Counted from the stretch's first letter, positions 35,177 through 44,542 are shown. The stretch is 64,000 nucleotides of DNA from Clostridium sp. AM58-1XD (GCF_003464085.1 NZ_QSDR01000011.1:1-64000), one strand, 5' to 3'. Translations and numbers: made by a program. The notes: generated from the sequence alone by a model not told the origin.

Positions 35177-36766
35177 ATGAGCAGGAGCAGAAAGACATAT
35201 AGCAGAAGGGCCGCAAAGCGGCCCGGATATCTGCGGCCTCTGGCAGTTGCGGCAGTGGGTACTGCTGTCATTATTACCACAGCAGTGATCGGTATGAAGG
35301 GCAAACGGCAGGAAACTTCAGATATGCAGTATGTTCAGACGGCTGCTGAGGAACAGACAAAGGAAGAAAAGGAGAAAACACTTCCCAAATTACAGGCAGG
35401 AATTGCAGATTTAACTGGTCTTACAGTCAGTCAGGCAGAGGAAACACTAAAACAGGCGTATGATTGGAATATGATCGTCTCGGACGGAACGGAGCAGGTA
35501 TCCGTTCCAGATGTGACAAGTGCATGGACAGATCAGGTTATCAATGACATGAAAGCAGGAAAGCTGCCTTGGGAAGGTGTGCTGGAACCGGATTATGCCT
35601 CTGCGGAAGAGGCTTTCCGCAGCTTTGCCGAAAAATTAAGTGGTCAGTGGAATAAAAAGCCGATTGATTCACAGGTAGAATCCTATGATAAAGCTTCAGG
35701 AGTCTATACGTATACTAAAGAAAAGTACGGGCGGTCCCTAAACCAGGAAGAGCTGGTTCAAGACATGATGGAAGCTCTGCGTTCCGGAAACCTGAAGGAA
35801 GAAATTGTAGCTGATTTTACGGATGAAGCTCCATCCAGAACACAAAAACAGGCGAAGGAGCAGTATAAGGTAATCGGAACTTTTACTACCAAGACGACGG
35901 ACAATAAAAACAGGAATCAGAATATACGGCTGGCAGCAGAAGCTATTGACGGAACCGTGCTGAAACCGGGAGAAGAATTTTCTTTTAATACAGCTACAGG
36001 AAACCGTACAAGTGAAAAGGGTTATCAACCTGCAGGAGCTTATAAAAACGGAGTACTGATTGAGGAACCGGGAGGAGGCGTCTGCCAGGTTTCTACGACG
36101 TTATACCATGCCATTATCGGTTCTGGTTTCAAGACGACTGAGCGCAATGCGCACAGCTATGCTCCGACGTATGTAGAATTTGGCCAGGACGCTATGGTGA
36201 GCTTTGACGGATACGCCGGTCCGGATTTAAAATTCGTTAATTCAGGAAAGGCCGCCGTAGTGATTCGCGCTTCCCTAAGCGGCAAGGATTTAAAAATGTC
36301 AATCGTAGGCCTTCCGGTACTGGAAGAAGGCGTCCAGGTAAAAATACGGTCTGAGAAAGTTCGTGATGTGGCGGCAGCAGAACCAGTTTACGAAGAAAAT
36401 CCGACTCTCCCGGCAGGCGTTGAAAAGACGATTGAGAGCGGGAAGGACGGATCCGTATGGAAAAGTTACCGTATATTGATGAAAAACGGCGAAGTTCTGA
36501 AGGAAGAGCCTCTTCACAACAGCACTTATAAAGCGAAGACTGCGGTAATACAGAGAAATTCATCGGCTGTGCCGGAGGAGACGGCACCTCAGGAAACCGC
36601 TCCTTCTCAGAGCGGGGGAGAGAGCCTTCCCGAAGCGGAGACTCCATCCATGACTGTGGAAAGCCCTGAACATACTACTGTCCCTGAAAGCATACCGGCG
36701 CCGACGAAAGCACCAGATGTTTCTGAGAATTCCGCACAGGAGCCGAAGGGGCCTGGAGTTGAATAG
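35177..36766 (+). CDS. VanW-family cell-wall protein
   Basis: 529 aa. A basic N-terminus and one membrane segment (about 18-36) are followed by a YoaR-type peptidoglycan-binding region (about 70-220) and the VanW domain (about 240-375: GEEFSFNTATGNRTSEKGYQ, GGGVCQVSTTLYHAI). A G5-like strand region and a Pro/Glu/Thr-rich tail end the protein. VanW proteins are extracytoplasmic and of uncertain biochemistry, linked to wall or glycopeptide clusters. It is tightly coupled to the thiol-transporter gene upstream; the GVCQV Cys could be a client, which is speculation. Confidence 0.88.
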   Translation: MSRSRKTYSRRAAKRPGYLRPLAVAAVGTAVIITTAVIGMKGKRQETSDMQYVQTAAEEQTKEEKEKTLPKLQAGIADLTGLTVSQAEETLKQAYDWNMIVSDGTEQVSVPDVTSAWTDQVINDMKAGKLPWEGVLEPDYASAEEAFRSFAEKLSGQWNKKPIDSQVESYDKASGVYTYTKEKYGRSLNQEELVQDMMEALRSGNLKEEIVADFTDEAPSRTQKQAKEQYKVIGTFTTKTTDNKNRNQNIRLAAEAIDGTVLKPGEEFSFNTATGNRTSEKGYQPAGAYKNGVLIEEPGGGVCQVSTTLYHAIIGSGFKTTERNAHSYAPTYVEFGQDAMVSFDGYAGPDLKFVNSGKAAVVIRASLSGKDLKMSIVGLPVLEEGVQVKIRSEKVRDVAAAEPVYEENPTLPAGVEKTIESGKDGSVWKSYRILMKNGEVLKEEPLHNSTYKAKTAVIQRNSSAVPEETAPQETAPSQSGGESLPEAETPSMTVESPEHTTVPESIPAPTKAPDVSENSAQEPKGPGVE

Positions 36767-36883
36767 TGTTTGAATAATCAAAAAGTTAAAATAAAAGATG
36801 AAAAATCTCTAAAATATGGTATTACTATTCTAAGAATAAATATAATATTTTTTTATGATATGTAAGAGGGAGAAAGAGAGACC

Positions 36884-37306
36884 ATGACAAGCGAATTTAC
36901 AGTAGCTGTGCATGCACTGGTGTTCTTAAATCATAAGAAAGCGATTACATCCAGTGAAGCATTAGCTAAAAATGTCTGCACGAATCCAGCCAGAATTCGT
37001 AAAATTATGTCACGTTTAAAAAAAGCAGGCCTGACAGAGACAAAGGAAGGAATTGACGGAGGATATCTCTTTTCGAAGGATGCAGAGAAGGTAAATCTCT
37101 GTATGGTTGCCGATGCCTTAGATATTCCCTTTGTATCCGCCTCATGGAAAAGCGGAGATCCCCATATGGAATGCCTGATCGCTTCCGGAATGGATGGGGT
37201 GATGACAGACATCTACCATACGTTAGACTGCTGCTGTAGGGAAAAGCTGAAGCAGATTACCGTGGCAGATATTGACAGAAAGTTATTTAATTCGAAATCT
37301 GCTTAG
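36884..37306 (+). CDS. Rrf2-family transcriptional regulator
   Basis: 140 aa. An Rrf2 winged helix (about 1-80) includes SSEALAKNVCTNPARIRKIMSRLKKAGLTETKEGIDGGY. The C-terminal region has Cys residues (MECLIAS, DCCCREKL) but not the three-Cys spacing of IscR, so a [2Fe-2S] cluster is uncertain. It is closest in outline to YwnA-type regulators. The promoter region is very AT-rich and contains ATTCTAAGAAT, a possible self-operator. A terminator follows. Confidence 0.85.
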   Translation: MTSEFTVAVHALVFLNHKKAITSSEALAKNVCTNPARIRKIMSRLKKAGLTETKEGIDGGYLFSKDAEKVNLCMVADALDIPFVSASWKSGDPHMECLIASGMDGVMTDIYHTLDCCCREKLKQITVADIDRKLFNSKSA

Positions 37307-37328
37307 ACAGAAGGGGTAAAGAAGGTTA

Positions 37329-37356
37329 AAAAACCAGCCGTCAGGCTGGTTTTTTA
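37329..37356. terminator. Terminator after the Rrf2 gene
   Basis: AAAAACCAGCC-GTCA-GGCTGGTTTTTT. It is symmetrical, so it could work for the convergent regulator gene too. Confidence 0.88.
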
Positions 37357-37471
37357 CTTTTCAGGAAAGAACGTTTTCCGGGCAGAAATTCCTTGTGATT
37401 TTTCCAAACTGATATATTATATGAAACAGCGATGGAGGAACAGAAGGATTTATAAACCTGCCGTAAAGATG

Positions 37472-38995
37472 TTAATTGTGCTGAAACAATTCTTTAAAAG
37501 AAGAATATAAGGAATGGCAATAGCCCGAATCCAAAACAGGCTGCTTGGACATGATCTGCTGCAGTATTTTTGTATAGGATTCGAGTACATTTTCTGCGCA
37601 TTTCATATATAGGGTAAAATCATTAATACTTAACGCAGCCAGTTCATCGTTCAATTTCAGGCTCAATACATTCGTAATCGTTTTTGTAACCAGATAGGTT
37701 ACCTTATTGTTCAGACATTTAGCCAAAGCAATCTGCAGTGAAGTGATGTCTGTATTGAAGTCAGAAGGAGAATTAATATGGCCTTCGGCTGTGCTGAGAA
37801 GATTTCGAAGATAATCGATATCCTGGTTACTTCTTCGTACAGGCGCAATACGAAGAATATAGGAAAATAATACGAAAAATATTTCTTCCAATTCACAGAT
37901 ATAACGGCTATTATTCCGTACAAGAAGCCACAATGGGGTTTCCACTGTCGAAGTTGAAATTTTATTTACAATGGAGTGAGTGCCGGGCTGTATGGTAATG
38001 AGGCCGTCGCTTTCCAACATCCGCAGCGCCTCTCGTATGGTCGGTCGGCTTCTGTTGAATACTTCGATCAGCTCCCTTTCCGACGGAAGGCAGTCTCCTG
38101 GTTTCAATTCCTGGCTTATAATTTTCTCAAGGATCTGGTTATATACAACTTTGCTTGCTTTTACCGTATTGAACGGAGTAAACATCACCTGACGGTCCTT
38201 TTGATGAAACGTTTTAGCCTCCGGAAGCGTGACATACATATTGTGATTGCCTTTGCTCTTAAAAAACCAGGAGCTGAAATCCCTGATGGAATCATATACG
38301 TAGCCTGGCAAATCTTCAACATTTCTTTCTTCCAACAATTCAATAATATGCAGATGACTTGCATTTAACTGCCTGCATCCGGCAGCCTTTCCGGCAATAT
38401 CTCTCAAATCATAAGTATGTTCGATATCTTCCAGGAAAAAATGGCATAGTGTTTCGCTGATTAACTGCATCAACTCGTTATGGTTTGCAATAATCAAGTT
38501 TGTAAAAAAAGACACGCAGACCTGAATATAATCAATATAATTTATGGGATTTTCAGATACAATCTCAGATTCTTTTAAATAACAGTTTCGGAGCGCTTCG
38601 ATATCTTCAGGCGTATGCCTTTGCGATGCATATAAAGTGAATAGACTGTCAACCCAGGCAAAGAACTCGTTATATTCATAAGAGTCCACCTGGCGAAGAA
38701 CCAGAAGTGTTTCCAGCGTTCTTCTGATCGTATCTGTATTTAATTTTGAAACGACAATTCCGCTGCCTGGTTTAACGGTTATAAGGCCAACCTGTTCAAG
38801 CTTTCTTAAGGCTTCCCGCACGGTGGGGTGGCTCACTCCAAACTGGGCTGCCAAAGTCCGCTCCGGTGGAAGCTTTTCACCGTAGGGGATAGTTCCGTCT
38901 AATATTTTGGAGCTAATACTGTTATAAACGGCATCGACCGCTTTGAGCGTATTAATTTGTGGAAAAAGTTGATCCATATCTATGGTATTTTTCAT
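37472..38995 (-). CDS. Double FadR-like (GntR) regulator: two HTH-plus-sensor units in one protein
   Basis: 507 aa, twice the usual size. Start ATG 38995 follows GAGG; an ATG five codons earlier is part of that site. Residues about 18-84 form a GntR winged helix ([31 protein letters not shown]), followed by a helical FCD-like domain to about 255. Residues about 277-346 form a second winged helix ([31 protein letters not shown]) and another helical domain to the end. The halves are clearly paralogous. It is divergent from the PTS operon at 39284, so it is the likely local regulator. A fused dimer could recognise asymmetric operators or two ligands. Confidence 0.88.
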   Translation of the reverse strand: MKNTIDMDQLFPQINTLKAVDAVYNSISSKILDGTIPYGEKLPPERTLAAQFGVSHPTVREALRKLEQVGLITVKPGSGIVVSKLNTDTIRRTLETLLVLRQVDSYEYNEFFAWVDSLFTLYASQRHTPEDIEALRNCYLKESEIVSENPINYIDYIQVCVSFFTNLIIANHNELMQLISETLCHFFLEDIEHTYDLRDIAGKAAGCRQLNASHLHIIELLEERNVEDLPGYVYDSIRDFSSWFFKSKGNHNMYVTLPEAKTFHQKDRQVMFTPFNTVKASKVVYNQILEKIISQELKPGDCLPSERELIEVFNRSRPTIREALRMLESDGLITIQPGTHSIVNKISTSTVETPLWLLVRNNSRYICELEEIFFVLFSYILRIAPVRRSNQDIDYLRNLLSTAEGHINSPSDFNTDITSLQIALAKCLNNKVTYLVTKTITNVLSLKLNDELAALSINDFTLYMKCAENVLESYTKILQQIMSKQPVLDSGYCHSLYSSFKELFQHN

Positions 38996-39042
38996 TTTAA
39001 CGATCCTCATTTACGATAATCTTTTATATTGAGCATAATAAG

Positions 39043-39110
39043 ATATCCGCTCTGCGGTGTACGCAGAAACCGATATGCGCGGATATAATGTCTGCTTTGC
39101 AAACATTATA
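39043..39110. promoter_or_regulatory. Nested hairpins and an operator-like palindrome between regulator and PTS operon
   Basis: ATATCCGC (39043-39050) pairs with GCGGATAT (39079-39086) and encloses TCTGCG-GTGTA-CGCAGA. Immediately after lies TATAATGT-N11-ACATTATA (39084-39110), which includes a minus-strand TATAAT and could be both the regulator's -10 box and its operator. Confidence 0.65.
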
Positions 39111-39192
39111 CCATAATTTCATGCGAAAGTGATATTACTTTGTTAAATATATAATAACTATAAGATGTACGTATCTATATTATATAACTGGT

Positions 39193-39231
39193 AAGAACAA
39201 TCTTGACAAGAACAATAATCTATTTTATAAT
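39193..39231 (+). promoter_or_regulatory. Promoter of the PTS/aldolase/amidohydrolase operon with direct repeats
   Basis: TTGACA (39203-39208), 17 bases, TATAAT (39226-39231): perfect consensus. AAGAACAAT occurs twice, at 39193-39201 and 39208-39216, flanking the -35 box. A consensus promoter usually implies repression, here probably by the divergent double GntR protein. Confidence 0.85.
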
Positions 39232-39283
39232 GAGTCTATCAAGCAGCTGTGAAGTAAAAAATGAAAGGAAAGGAGGTAGCTTC

Positions 39284-39682
39284 ATGCTGATTATTATGAC
39301 TCATGGGGATTTTGCAGAAGGGATTTTGAACAGTGCCCGCATGATCTTAGGGGAAATACCTGATGTTTATACGATCTGTATCCAGCCTGAGATGGGACCA
39401 AGCCAGATAAAAGATGAATTTTTATCTATTGCGAATCAAGCAAAGGATGGAGAACATCTTACGGTAATGGTGGATATCGTATCCGGTACGCCATGCAATG
39501 TATCTGTACAGATGTCAGAACAATTTGAGAACTACACGGTATTGTCTGGCTTAAACTTGGCGATGCTGATTCAATTCATCATGAATGATGATGCACCAAG
39601 TCAACAGATTCGGGCTGAGGACGCGCTGACTGAGGCAAGACGGCAGACGATCAATGTGCTCGAAGCGTTCAGGCAACGATGA
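39284..39682 (+). CDS. PTS EIIA component, mannose family
   Basis: 132 aa from ATG 39284 (AAAGGAGG upstream). The phosphorylated His7 is in MLIIMTHGDFAEG, and VMVDIVSGTPCNV is typical of ManX-type IIA. It passes phosphate from HPr to the IIB component encoded at 43279. It is the first gene of the operon, separated from the other PTS components by the aldolase and dehydrogenase genes, an unusual order that suggests these enzymes act on the transported sugar. Confidence 0.92.
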   Translation: MLIIMTHGDFAEGILNSARMILGEIPDVYTICIQPEMGPSQIKDEFLSIANQAKDGEHLTVMVDIVSGTPCNVSVQMSEQFENYTVLSGLNLAMLIQFIMNDDAPSQQIRAEDALTEARRQTINVLEAFRQR

Positions 39683-39720
39683 ATGTAACGTGAAGGTAAA
39701 GGTGAATTGGAGGGAAACAA

Positions 39721-40590
39721 ATGTTAGTAAATATGGCTGAAATTCTTGAAAAGGCAGTAAGAGATCATTATGCAGTAGCGGCGGTTAATGTATGGAACGG
39801 TGAAAGCGTACAGAAGTGTTTTGAGGCTGCCTCCGAGCTGAGAGCGCCGACAATTATCAATGTCTCAGGTTTTGTGAAGGATATGGAATGGATTGCAGGA
39901 GCGGCAAAGTATTGGGAAAGAAAGTATCCGGAAGTGCCGGCGGCTTTGAATCTGGATCATGGCTTTGGCTATGAGATGGCGGCGCAGATGATTCATTATG
40001 GATATACATCCGTTATGATCGATAAGTCCAGTCTTCCATTTGAGGAAAATGTCCGCCTGACGAAAGAAGTGGTAAAGATGGCACACTCCTGCAATGTCAG
40101 CGTAGAAGGAGAGATCGGACATGTGGGAGGACTTGGATTCTGTGCGCCGGATGAGAAAGGGAATATTAATTTCACCTATTCTGAAGATGACGAGCAGCTG
40201 ACGACGCCGGAAGAGGCCGTTGAATTTATCAAACAGACAGGAGTGGACTGCCTGGCCGTTTCGGTCGGCACCGTACATGGCACCTATAAGAAGGAGCCTA
40301 AAATGGATTTTGAACGATTGGCTCAGATTAAAACTGCGGTCGATAAACCATTAGTCATTCACGGCGCATCTTATAGCGGCGATGAAAACCTCAGGAAGTT
40401 CGTAGAAGGCGGCGCTGCAAAAATTAATATCTTTTCGGAACTGGCGGAAGCGGGGCTGAACGCATCCGTAAATTATCTGGAAAACGAAGAGAGCCCTAAG
40501 ATTTTCGTAATGGAAACACAAGGTCTGGAAGGCTATAAAGCGAAAATGATTCATTTTATGAAATTATTCGGGCAGGCAAACCGGTGGTAA
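39721..40590 (+). CDS. Class II fructose-bisphosphate aldolase family protein
   Basis: 289 aa. Zinc and catalytic residues: LNLDHG (Asp-His), VEGEIGHVGG (Glu), SVGTVHGTYK (His), IHGASYSGDENL (His) and the phosphate-binding KINIFSEL. In size it resembles tagatose/ketose bisphosphate aldolases (GatY/KbaY/FbaA). It should cleave a ketose 1-phosphate or 1,6-bisphosphate to dihydroxyacetone phosphate and an aldehyde. The substrate is unknown, but its place between PTS genes points to the imported sugar phosphate or a product derived from it. Confidence 0.9.
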   Translation: MLVNMAEILEKAVRDHYAVAAVNVWNGESVQKCFEAASELRAPTIINVSGFVKDMEWIAGAAKYWERKYPEVPAALNLDHGFGYEMAAQMIHYGYTSVMIDKSSLPFEENVRLTKEVVKMAHSCNVSVEGEIGHVGGLGFCAPDEKGNINFTYSEDDEQLTTPEEAVEFIKQTGVDCLAVSVGTVHGTYKKEPKMDFERLAQIKTAVDKPLVIHGASYSGDENLRKFVEGGAAKINIFSELAEAGLNASVNYLENEESPKIFVMETQGLEGYKAKMIHFMKLFGQANRW

Positions 40591-40605
40591 CAGGAGGAAG
40601 GTAAA

Positions 40606-41649
40606 ATGAGCAAAAAAATTTTATGTATCAGCGATGTGGGAATCAACAGCGATCATATGAAAAATGGTTTTTCTTTCTTAGAGCAGTATGACGCAAAGCT
40701 GGAAATTGTAGAGGATCTATTCAATCACAGCCGTGGGGAATTGCAGGCCTTCTTCAGAAAGATGGAAGCGGAAGGGCCGGACGCGCTTCCGGAAAATAAG
40801 GAGGTCTTGCAAAAGATAAAGGACGCGGATATCCTGATAGGACATTTAAATCCGATCTGCAGCAGCTATCTGGATGCGGCGGAGCATTTAGAAGTGGTTG
40901 CACTGCTTCGAAGCGGTATGGAAAATATTGACCGGAATAAAGCCAAGGAAGCCGGTATCCGCCTCGTATTGACGCCGGGACGGATATCTGCTCCTGTTGC
41001 GGATTATACCGTTGGACTCATGCTGGCGGAAACAAGAAATATTGTACGTGGAGACAGAGGTATGAGGTCGGGTATTTGGGAAGCATCCTATCCGAACGAC
41101 GGGAGAATACATACGTTGAGGAATGCGGTAATCGGCCTGATCGGATATGGGCAGGTAGGGAAAAAGGTGGCAGCCAGACTTGTACCATTCGGCGCAAAGA
41201 TCATTGTTTACGACCCATACTGCAGGCCGGAAGATATTGAGGCTGACGGCTTCCAGCCCGTGTCACTGGAGGAACTGTTAAAAACCTGTGATATTATGTC
41301 CATGCATTTCCGCCTTACGGAAGATACGGCAAAGATGATCGGGAAAAAAGAGCTGGATATGATGAAGCCCAGCGCATATATCATTAATACGGCGCGGGCG
41401 GGTCTGATTGACGAAGAAGCATTGGTGAAAGCGCTGGAAGAAAAGAGGATTACAGGCGCGGCACTGGATGTATATATGGAAGAACCGCTTCCGGCAGAGC
41501 ATCCGTTAAGAAAGCTGGACAACGTCACTCTGAGTCCCCATCTGGCAGGGGTATGCTGTGAATTAGAGGAGCTGTCCATGGAGATATTGGCGGCCGATCT
41601 GGAGCGATACTTAAAAGGAGAAGTTATGGTAAACGAAGTGAAGCTATAG
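40606..41649 (+). CDS. D-isomer-specific 2-hydroxyacid dehydrogenase
   Basis: 347 aa. The Rossmann core GLIGYGQVGKKVA (about 179-191) lies inside the split catalytic domain. The catalytic Arg-Glu-His are in NTARAGLIDEEAL, MEEPLP and SPHLAG. The family (phosphoglycerate, glycerate, erythronate-type dehydrogenases) interconverts 2-hydroxy and 2-oxo acids with NAD(P). It starts 15 bases after the aldolase gene with AGGAGG. It may oxidise or reduce an acid fragment produced by the pathway; which one is not evident. Confidence 0.9.
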   Translation: MSKKILCISDVGINSDHMKNGFSFLEQYDAKLEIVEDLFNHSRGELQAFFRKMEAEGPDALPENKEVLQKIKDADILIGHLNPICSSYLDAAEHLEVVALLRSGMENIDRNKAKEAGIRLVLTPGRISAPVADYTVGLMLAETRNIVRGDRGMRSGIWEASYPNDGRIHTLRNAVIGLIGYGQVGKKVAARLVPFGAKIIVYDPYCRPEDIEADGFQPVSLEELLKTCDIMSMHFRLTEDTAKMIGKKELDMMKPSAYIINTARAGLIDEEALVKALEEKRITGAALDVYMEEPLPAEHPLRKLDNVTLSPHLAGVCCELEELSMEILAADLERYLKGEVMVNEVKL

Positions 41650-41672
41650 AACCGGGAAGGAGGTTTACGTAT

Positions 41673-42428
41673 ATGAACAATCTGGCTATTGCAATTGGCG
41701 TCGGATTTATCTATTATCTGGCATACATCGAGATGCACTGGGCGCAGAACTTTTTTAAAGAGGCGATTGTCATTGGGGCGGCAATCGGCTTGATTATGGG
41801 AGATTTTAAGATGGGAATTATTATGGGAGGAAATTTCCAGCTTTTATACATTGCAGGAGTTATGGCTCCGGGAGGAAATTTATCCATTGATTCCCAGTTG
41901 GCCTGCTGCGTCGCAATTCCCATCGCAATTGCGACCGGCATGGATGTGGAAGCGGCGATGGTGCTTTCCATACCTTTCGGCCTGTTAGGAGTATTCCTGG
42001 ATAATTTCAGGAGAACAGTTATGGGATACTGGACCAGAAAAGCGGACAAACATGCGGCGGAGGGCAATGTAAACGCCATTTTGTTTGACGGTATTGGCGG
42101 GCCGCTTATCTTTAATGTGTTTCTCCGGTGGATTCCGGTGGCGCTTATCGTCTATTTAGGCGCTGACGCGGCTAACGCTATTGTTGAAATGCTGCCGGTA
42201 TGGCTGACGAATGGATTTAAAGTCGCGGGTGGAATGCTCCCGGCTACGGGATTAGCGATGATATTGGTTATGCTGAATAAACAATTCCTGCTAATTTATT
42301 ATATTCTTGCGGTTATTTTGACACAGATGCGTTCTATGCCAATTGTAGTCGCGGCACTATTCGCGTTTGTTATGGCAGCGTTACATATTATGTTCACCAA
42401 GTCCGACAATGCTGCAGCAGAGTCATAA
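41673..42428 (+). CDS. PTS EIIC component, mannose/sorbose family
   Basis: 251 aa, about seven to eight membrane helices. Typical ManY-like stretches are GDFKMGIIMGGNFQLLYIAGVMAPGGN and IPIAIATGMDVEAAMVLSIPFGLLG. It forms the sugar channel with IID, the next gene. GGAAGGAGG precedes ATG 41673. Confidence 0.93.
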   Translation: MNNLAIAIGVGFIYYLAYIEMHWAQNFFKEAIVIGAAIGLIMGDFKMGIIMGGNFQLLYIAGVMAPGGNLSIDSQLACCVAIPIAIATGMDVEAAMVLSIPFGLLGVFLDNFRRTVMGYWTRKADKHAAEGNVNAILFDGIGGPLIFNVFLRWIPVALIVYLGADAANAIVEMLPVWLTNGFKVAGGMLPATGLAMILVMLNKQFLLIYYILAVILTQMRSMPIVVAALFAFVMAALHIMFTKSDNAAAES

Positions 42429-42440
42429 GGGGGGAAAACC

Positions 42441-43262
42441 ATGGCGGAGAAGGAGAAAAGAATAGAGTTAACAAAAAAAGATATCACGAAGACCTGGGCG
42501 TTTTGGATGCTTTTTCAGAGGATGTCACAGTGCTTTGAACGTTACTATGGTTTAGGCGTATGTATCACACTGATTCCTGTTTTGAAAAAACTGTATCCCC
42601 GCAAAAGCGATCTGAGTCAGGCATTGACGCGTCATATGGTTACATTCATGACAGATCCGGGTTTTGGAGCGGGAATTATCGGTTTGATTGTTGCAATGGA
42701 GGAAGAAAAAGCAAATGGAGCCGAAATACCTGACGAGATGATTAACAGTATCAAGACAGGACTGATGGGGCCGTCGGCCGGATTCGGAGATGCATTGAAT
42801 TCTGCGACTATGGCTTCCATTTTCCGGGCGCTGTTTATTCCGTTTGCCTTAGCCGGAAGCATTGCCGGCTTGCTGGGAGCTGTCTGCATCTTTTTATGGT
42901 TTCATGGAGTCGCTTTCGTATCCATGCATTTTGGTTACAGCAAAGGGAAAGAGTCTATTGCTTCTATATTGAGTTCAGGTAAGATGGGGAACTTAATGAC
43001 GGGAGCCGGAATCTTAGGAGCTTTCATGATGGGCGTCATGACGACAAACTATGTAAAGCTGGGCGTAGCGCCGGAATGGACGCTGGCGACCGGTTCGGTA
43101 TTAAATTTACAGAATACATTGGATGGAATCATGCCGGGCCTGCTTCCAACAGCCTTAGTATTAGGGTGTTATATGTATTTACGTAAAGGCGGCAAAATCG
43201 TACATTCCATATTGGCTATTATTGTAATTGCAATTATCGGCTGCATTTTGGGAATTTTTTAA
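42441..43262 (+). CDS. PTS EIID component, mannose family
   Basis: 273 aa. The N-terminal motif KKDITKTWAFWMLFQRMSQCFERYYGLG, the segment HMVTFMTDPGFGAGIIGLIVAMEEEKANG and the GLMGPSAGFGDALNSAT loop are those of ManZ-type IID proteins; several C-terminal helices anchor it. It starts 12 bases after IIC. Confidence 0.94.
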   Translation: MAEKEKRIELTKKDITKTWAFWMLFQRMSQCFERYYGLGVCITLIPVLKKLYPRKSDLSQALTRHMVTFMTDPGFGAGIIGLIVAMEEEKANGAEIPDEMINSIKTGLMGPSAGFGDALNSATMASIFRALFIPFALAGSIAGLLGAVCIFLWFHGVAFVSMHFGYSKGKESIASILSSGKMGNLMTGAGILGAFMMGVMTTNYVKLGVAPEWTLATGSVLNLQNTLDGIMPGLLPTALVLGCYMYLRKGGKIVHSILAIIVIAIIGCILGIF

Positions 43263-43278
43263 CCGAAAGGAGAGGCAT

Positions 43279-43770
43279 ATGGCAGAATTAGTATTAGTCC
43301 GAATTGATTCAAGAATGATCCATGGTCAGGTTACAACCAGGTGGAACGCTTTAGTTCATGCTACAAAAATTATAGTTATCGATAATGAGGTTGCAGGGAA
43401 TGCAATTGTGGCGTCATCATTACAATTCGCGGCGCCTCAAGGAGTAAAAGCTTTGGCCTATACGGTGGGACAAGCGGCAGAGGCATGGAAAAAGAATCAG
43501 TTTGGTGACGGAAGGGTCATGGTTCTGTTCCGCGATGCGAAAAGCGCGTATGAGTCGTGGAAAGAAGGATTTACTTATAAAAAATTAAATATCGGCAATA
43601 TCCCAATTTCACCAGGCAGAACAGCCGTCTTTAAAACATGCTACATGAGTCAGGAAGAGGGAGCTATGTTAAAGGAATTAAAAGATTCAGGGGTAGAAGT
43701 AGAACTGCAGTTCATGCCTCAGGAACAGAAAATTCCTCTGGAAAGATTATTGGAAAAGTTAAACAAATAG
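43279..43770 (+). CDS. PTS EIIB component, mannose family
   Basis: 163 aa from ATG 43279 (GAAAGGAGAGG upstream). The phosphorylated His15 is in VRIDSRMIHGQVTTRW, followed by IIVIDNEVAGN, both typical of IIB Man. It receives phosphate from IIA (39284) and gives it to the sugar during uptake. It is the last of the four PTS genes. Confidence 0.94.
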   Translation: MAELVLVRIDSRMIHGQVTTRWNALVHATKIIVIDNEVAGNAIVASSLQFAAPQGVKALAYTVGQAAEAWKKNQFGDGRVMVLFRDAKSAYESWKEGFTYKKLNIGNIPISPGRTAVFKTCYMSQEEGAMLKELKDSGVEVELQFMPQEQKIPLERLLEKLNK

Positions 43771-43784
43771 CGGAGGTGAAGGAA

Positions 43785-44441
43785 ATGATACCGAAATTAC
43801 AATATGCCCTGGATACGAAAACGATAGAAGAAACGTTAACGTGTCTTAGCGGGGGCATTGGTGAGCAGGCAGATGTCATTGAGATCGGAACGAGCGCCAT
43901 ATTTTCAGAAGGAAACAAGGTCATTAAATGCGTGAAGGCCCTCTATCCGGATAAGGAGATCGTAGCGGATGTAAAGATGCTGATGCCTACGGCGAGGGGA
44001 AGTGTACCTCCCCTTCTGGATGCAGGAGCCGACGCAGTCATAGCGATTGGAAGTACGGATGAGACAATGATTGCTACGGCGGTTGATGAAATTTGCGTAA
44101 AGAGAAACAAAAAGATGTATACATATATTCACGTGGAAAATCAGGAGCCTGTTCAAGATCAGGTGCTGGACAAATGGAAGCGGGCGGGAATCACCAATGT
44201 AATTTACCATTCGGTAAATCCTGGCTTTATGTGGAATGAGAATGATACAAACATGGTAGAGCGGCTATGCGGCTATGGATTTCTGGTGACGGTAACCGGT
44301 AAGCTCCAGTTAGAGAGAATCAAGGATTTTAAAGGACTTCCGATCTATTCCTTTATCGTTGGAACAGCGATACGCAATGCAGAGAATCCGCTGAATGCTG
44401 TAAAAGAGTTTAAAGAAATGATTCGAAATGTATTTTCATAA
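43785..44441 (+). CDS. HPS/KGPDC-like TIM-barrel protein with altered metal motif
   Basis: 218 aa from ATG 43785 (GGAGGTGAAGG upstream). It belongs to the OMP-decarboxylase-fold group of hexulose-6-phosphate synthases and 3-keto-L-gulonate-6-phosphate decarboxylases: LQYALDTKTIEETL, DVIEIGTSAIFSEG, EIVADVKMLM. The family's D-x-K-x-x-D motif is only half present: DVKMLM keeps Asp and Lys but has Met where the second Asp belongs, and the later GxVxVH-like region reads IYHSVNPGFMW. The reaction is therefore not safely predicted; a decarboxylation or aldol cleavage of a sugar acid phosphate is plausible. It follows PTS IIB after 14 bases. Confidence 0.75.
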   Translation: MIPKLQYALDTKTIEETLTCLSGGIGEQADVIEIGTSAIFSEGNKVIKCVKALYPDKEIVADVKMLMPTARGSVPPLLDAGADAVIAIGSTDETMIATAVDEICVKRNKKMYTYIHVENQEPVQDQVLDKWKRAGITNVIYHSVNPGFMWNENDTNMVERLCGYGFLVTVTGKLQLERIKDFKGLPIYSFIVGTAIRNAENPLNAVKEFKEMIRNVFS

Positions 44442-44542
44442 GAAATGAATGCACCGATAGAAATGTTTTAACGGCAAATCAAAGATAAAATAGATAGAGT
44501 TGTCCTTGTGATTTGTGAGGCTGTACGGAGAGAAGGGATGAT

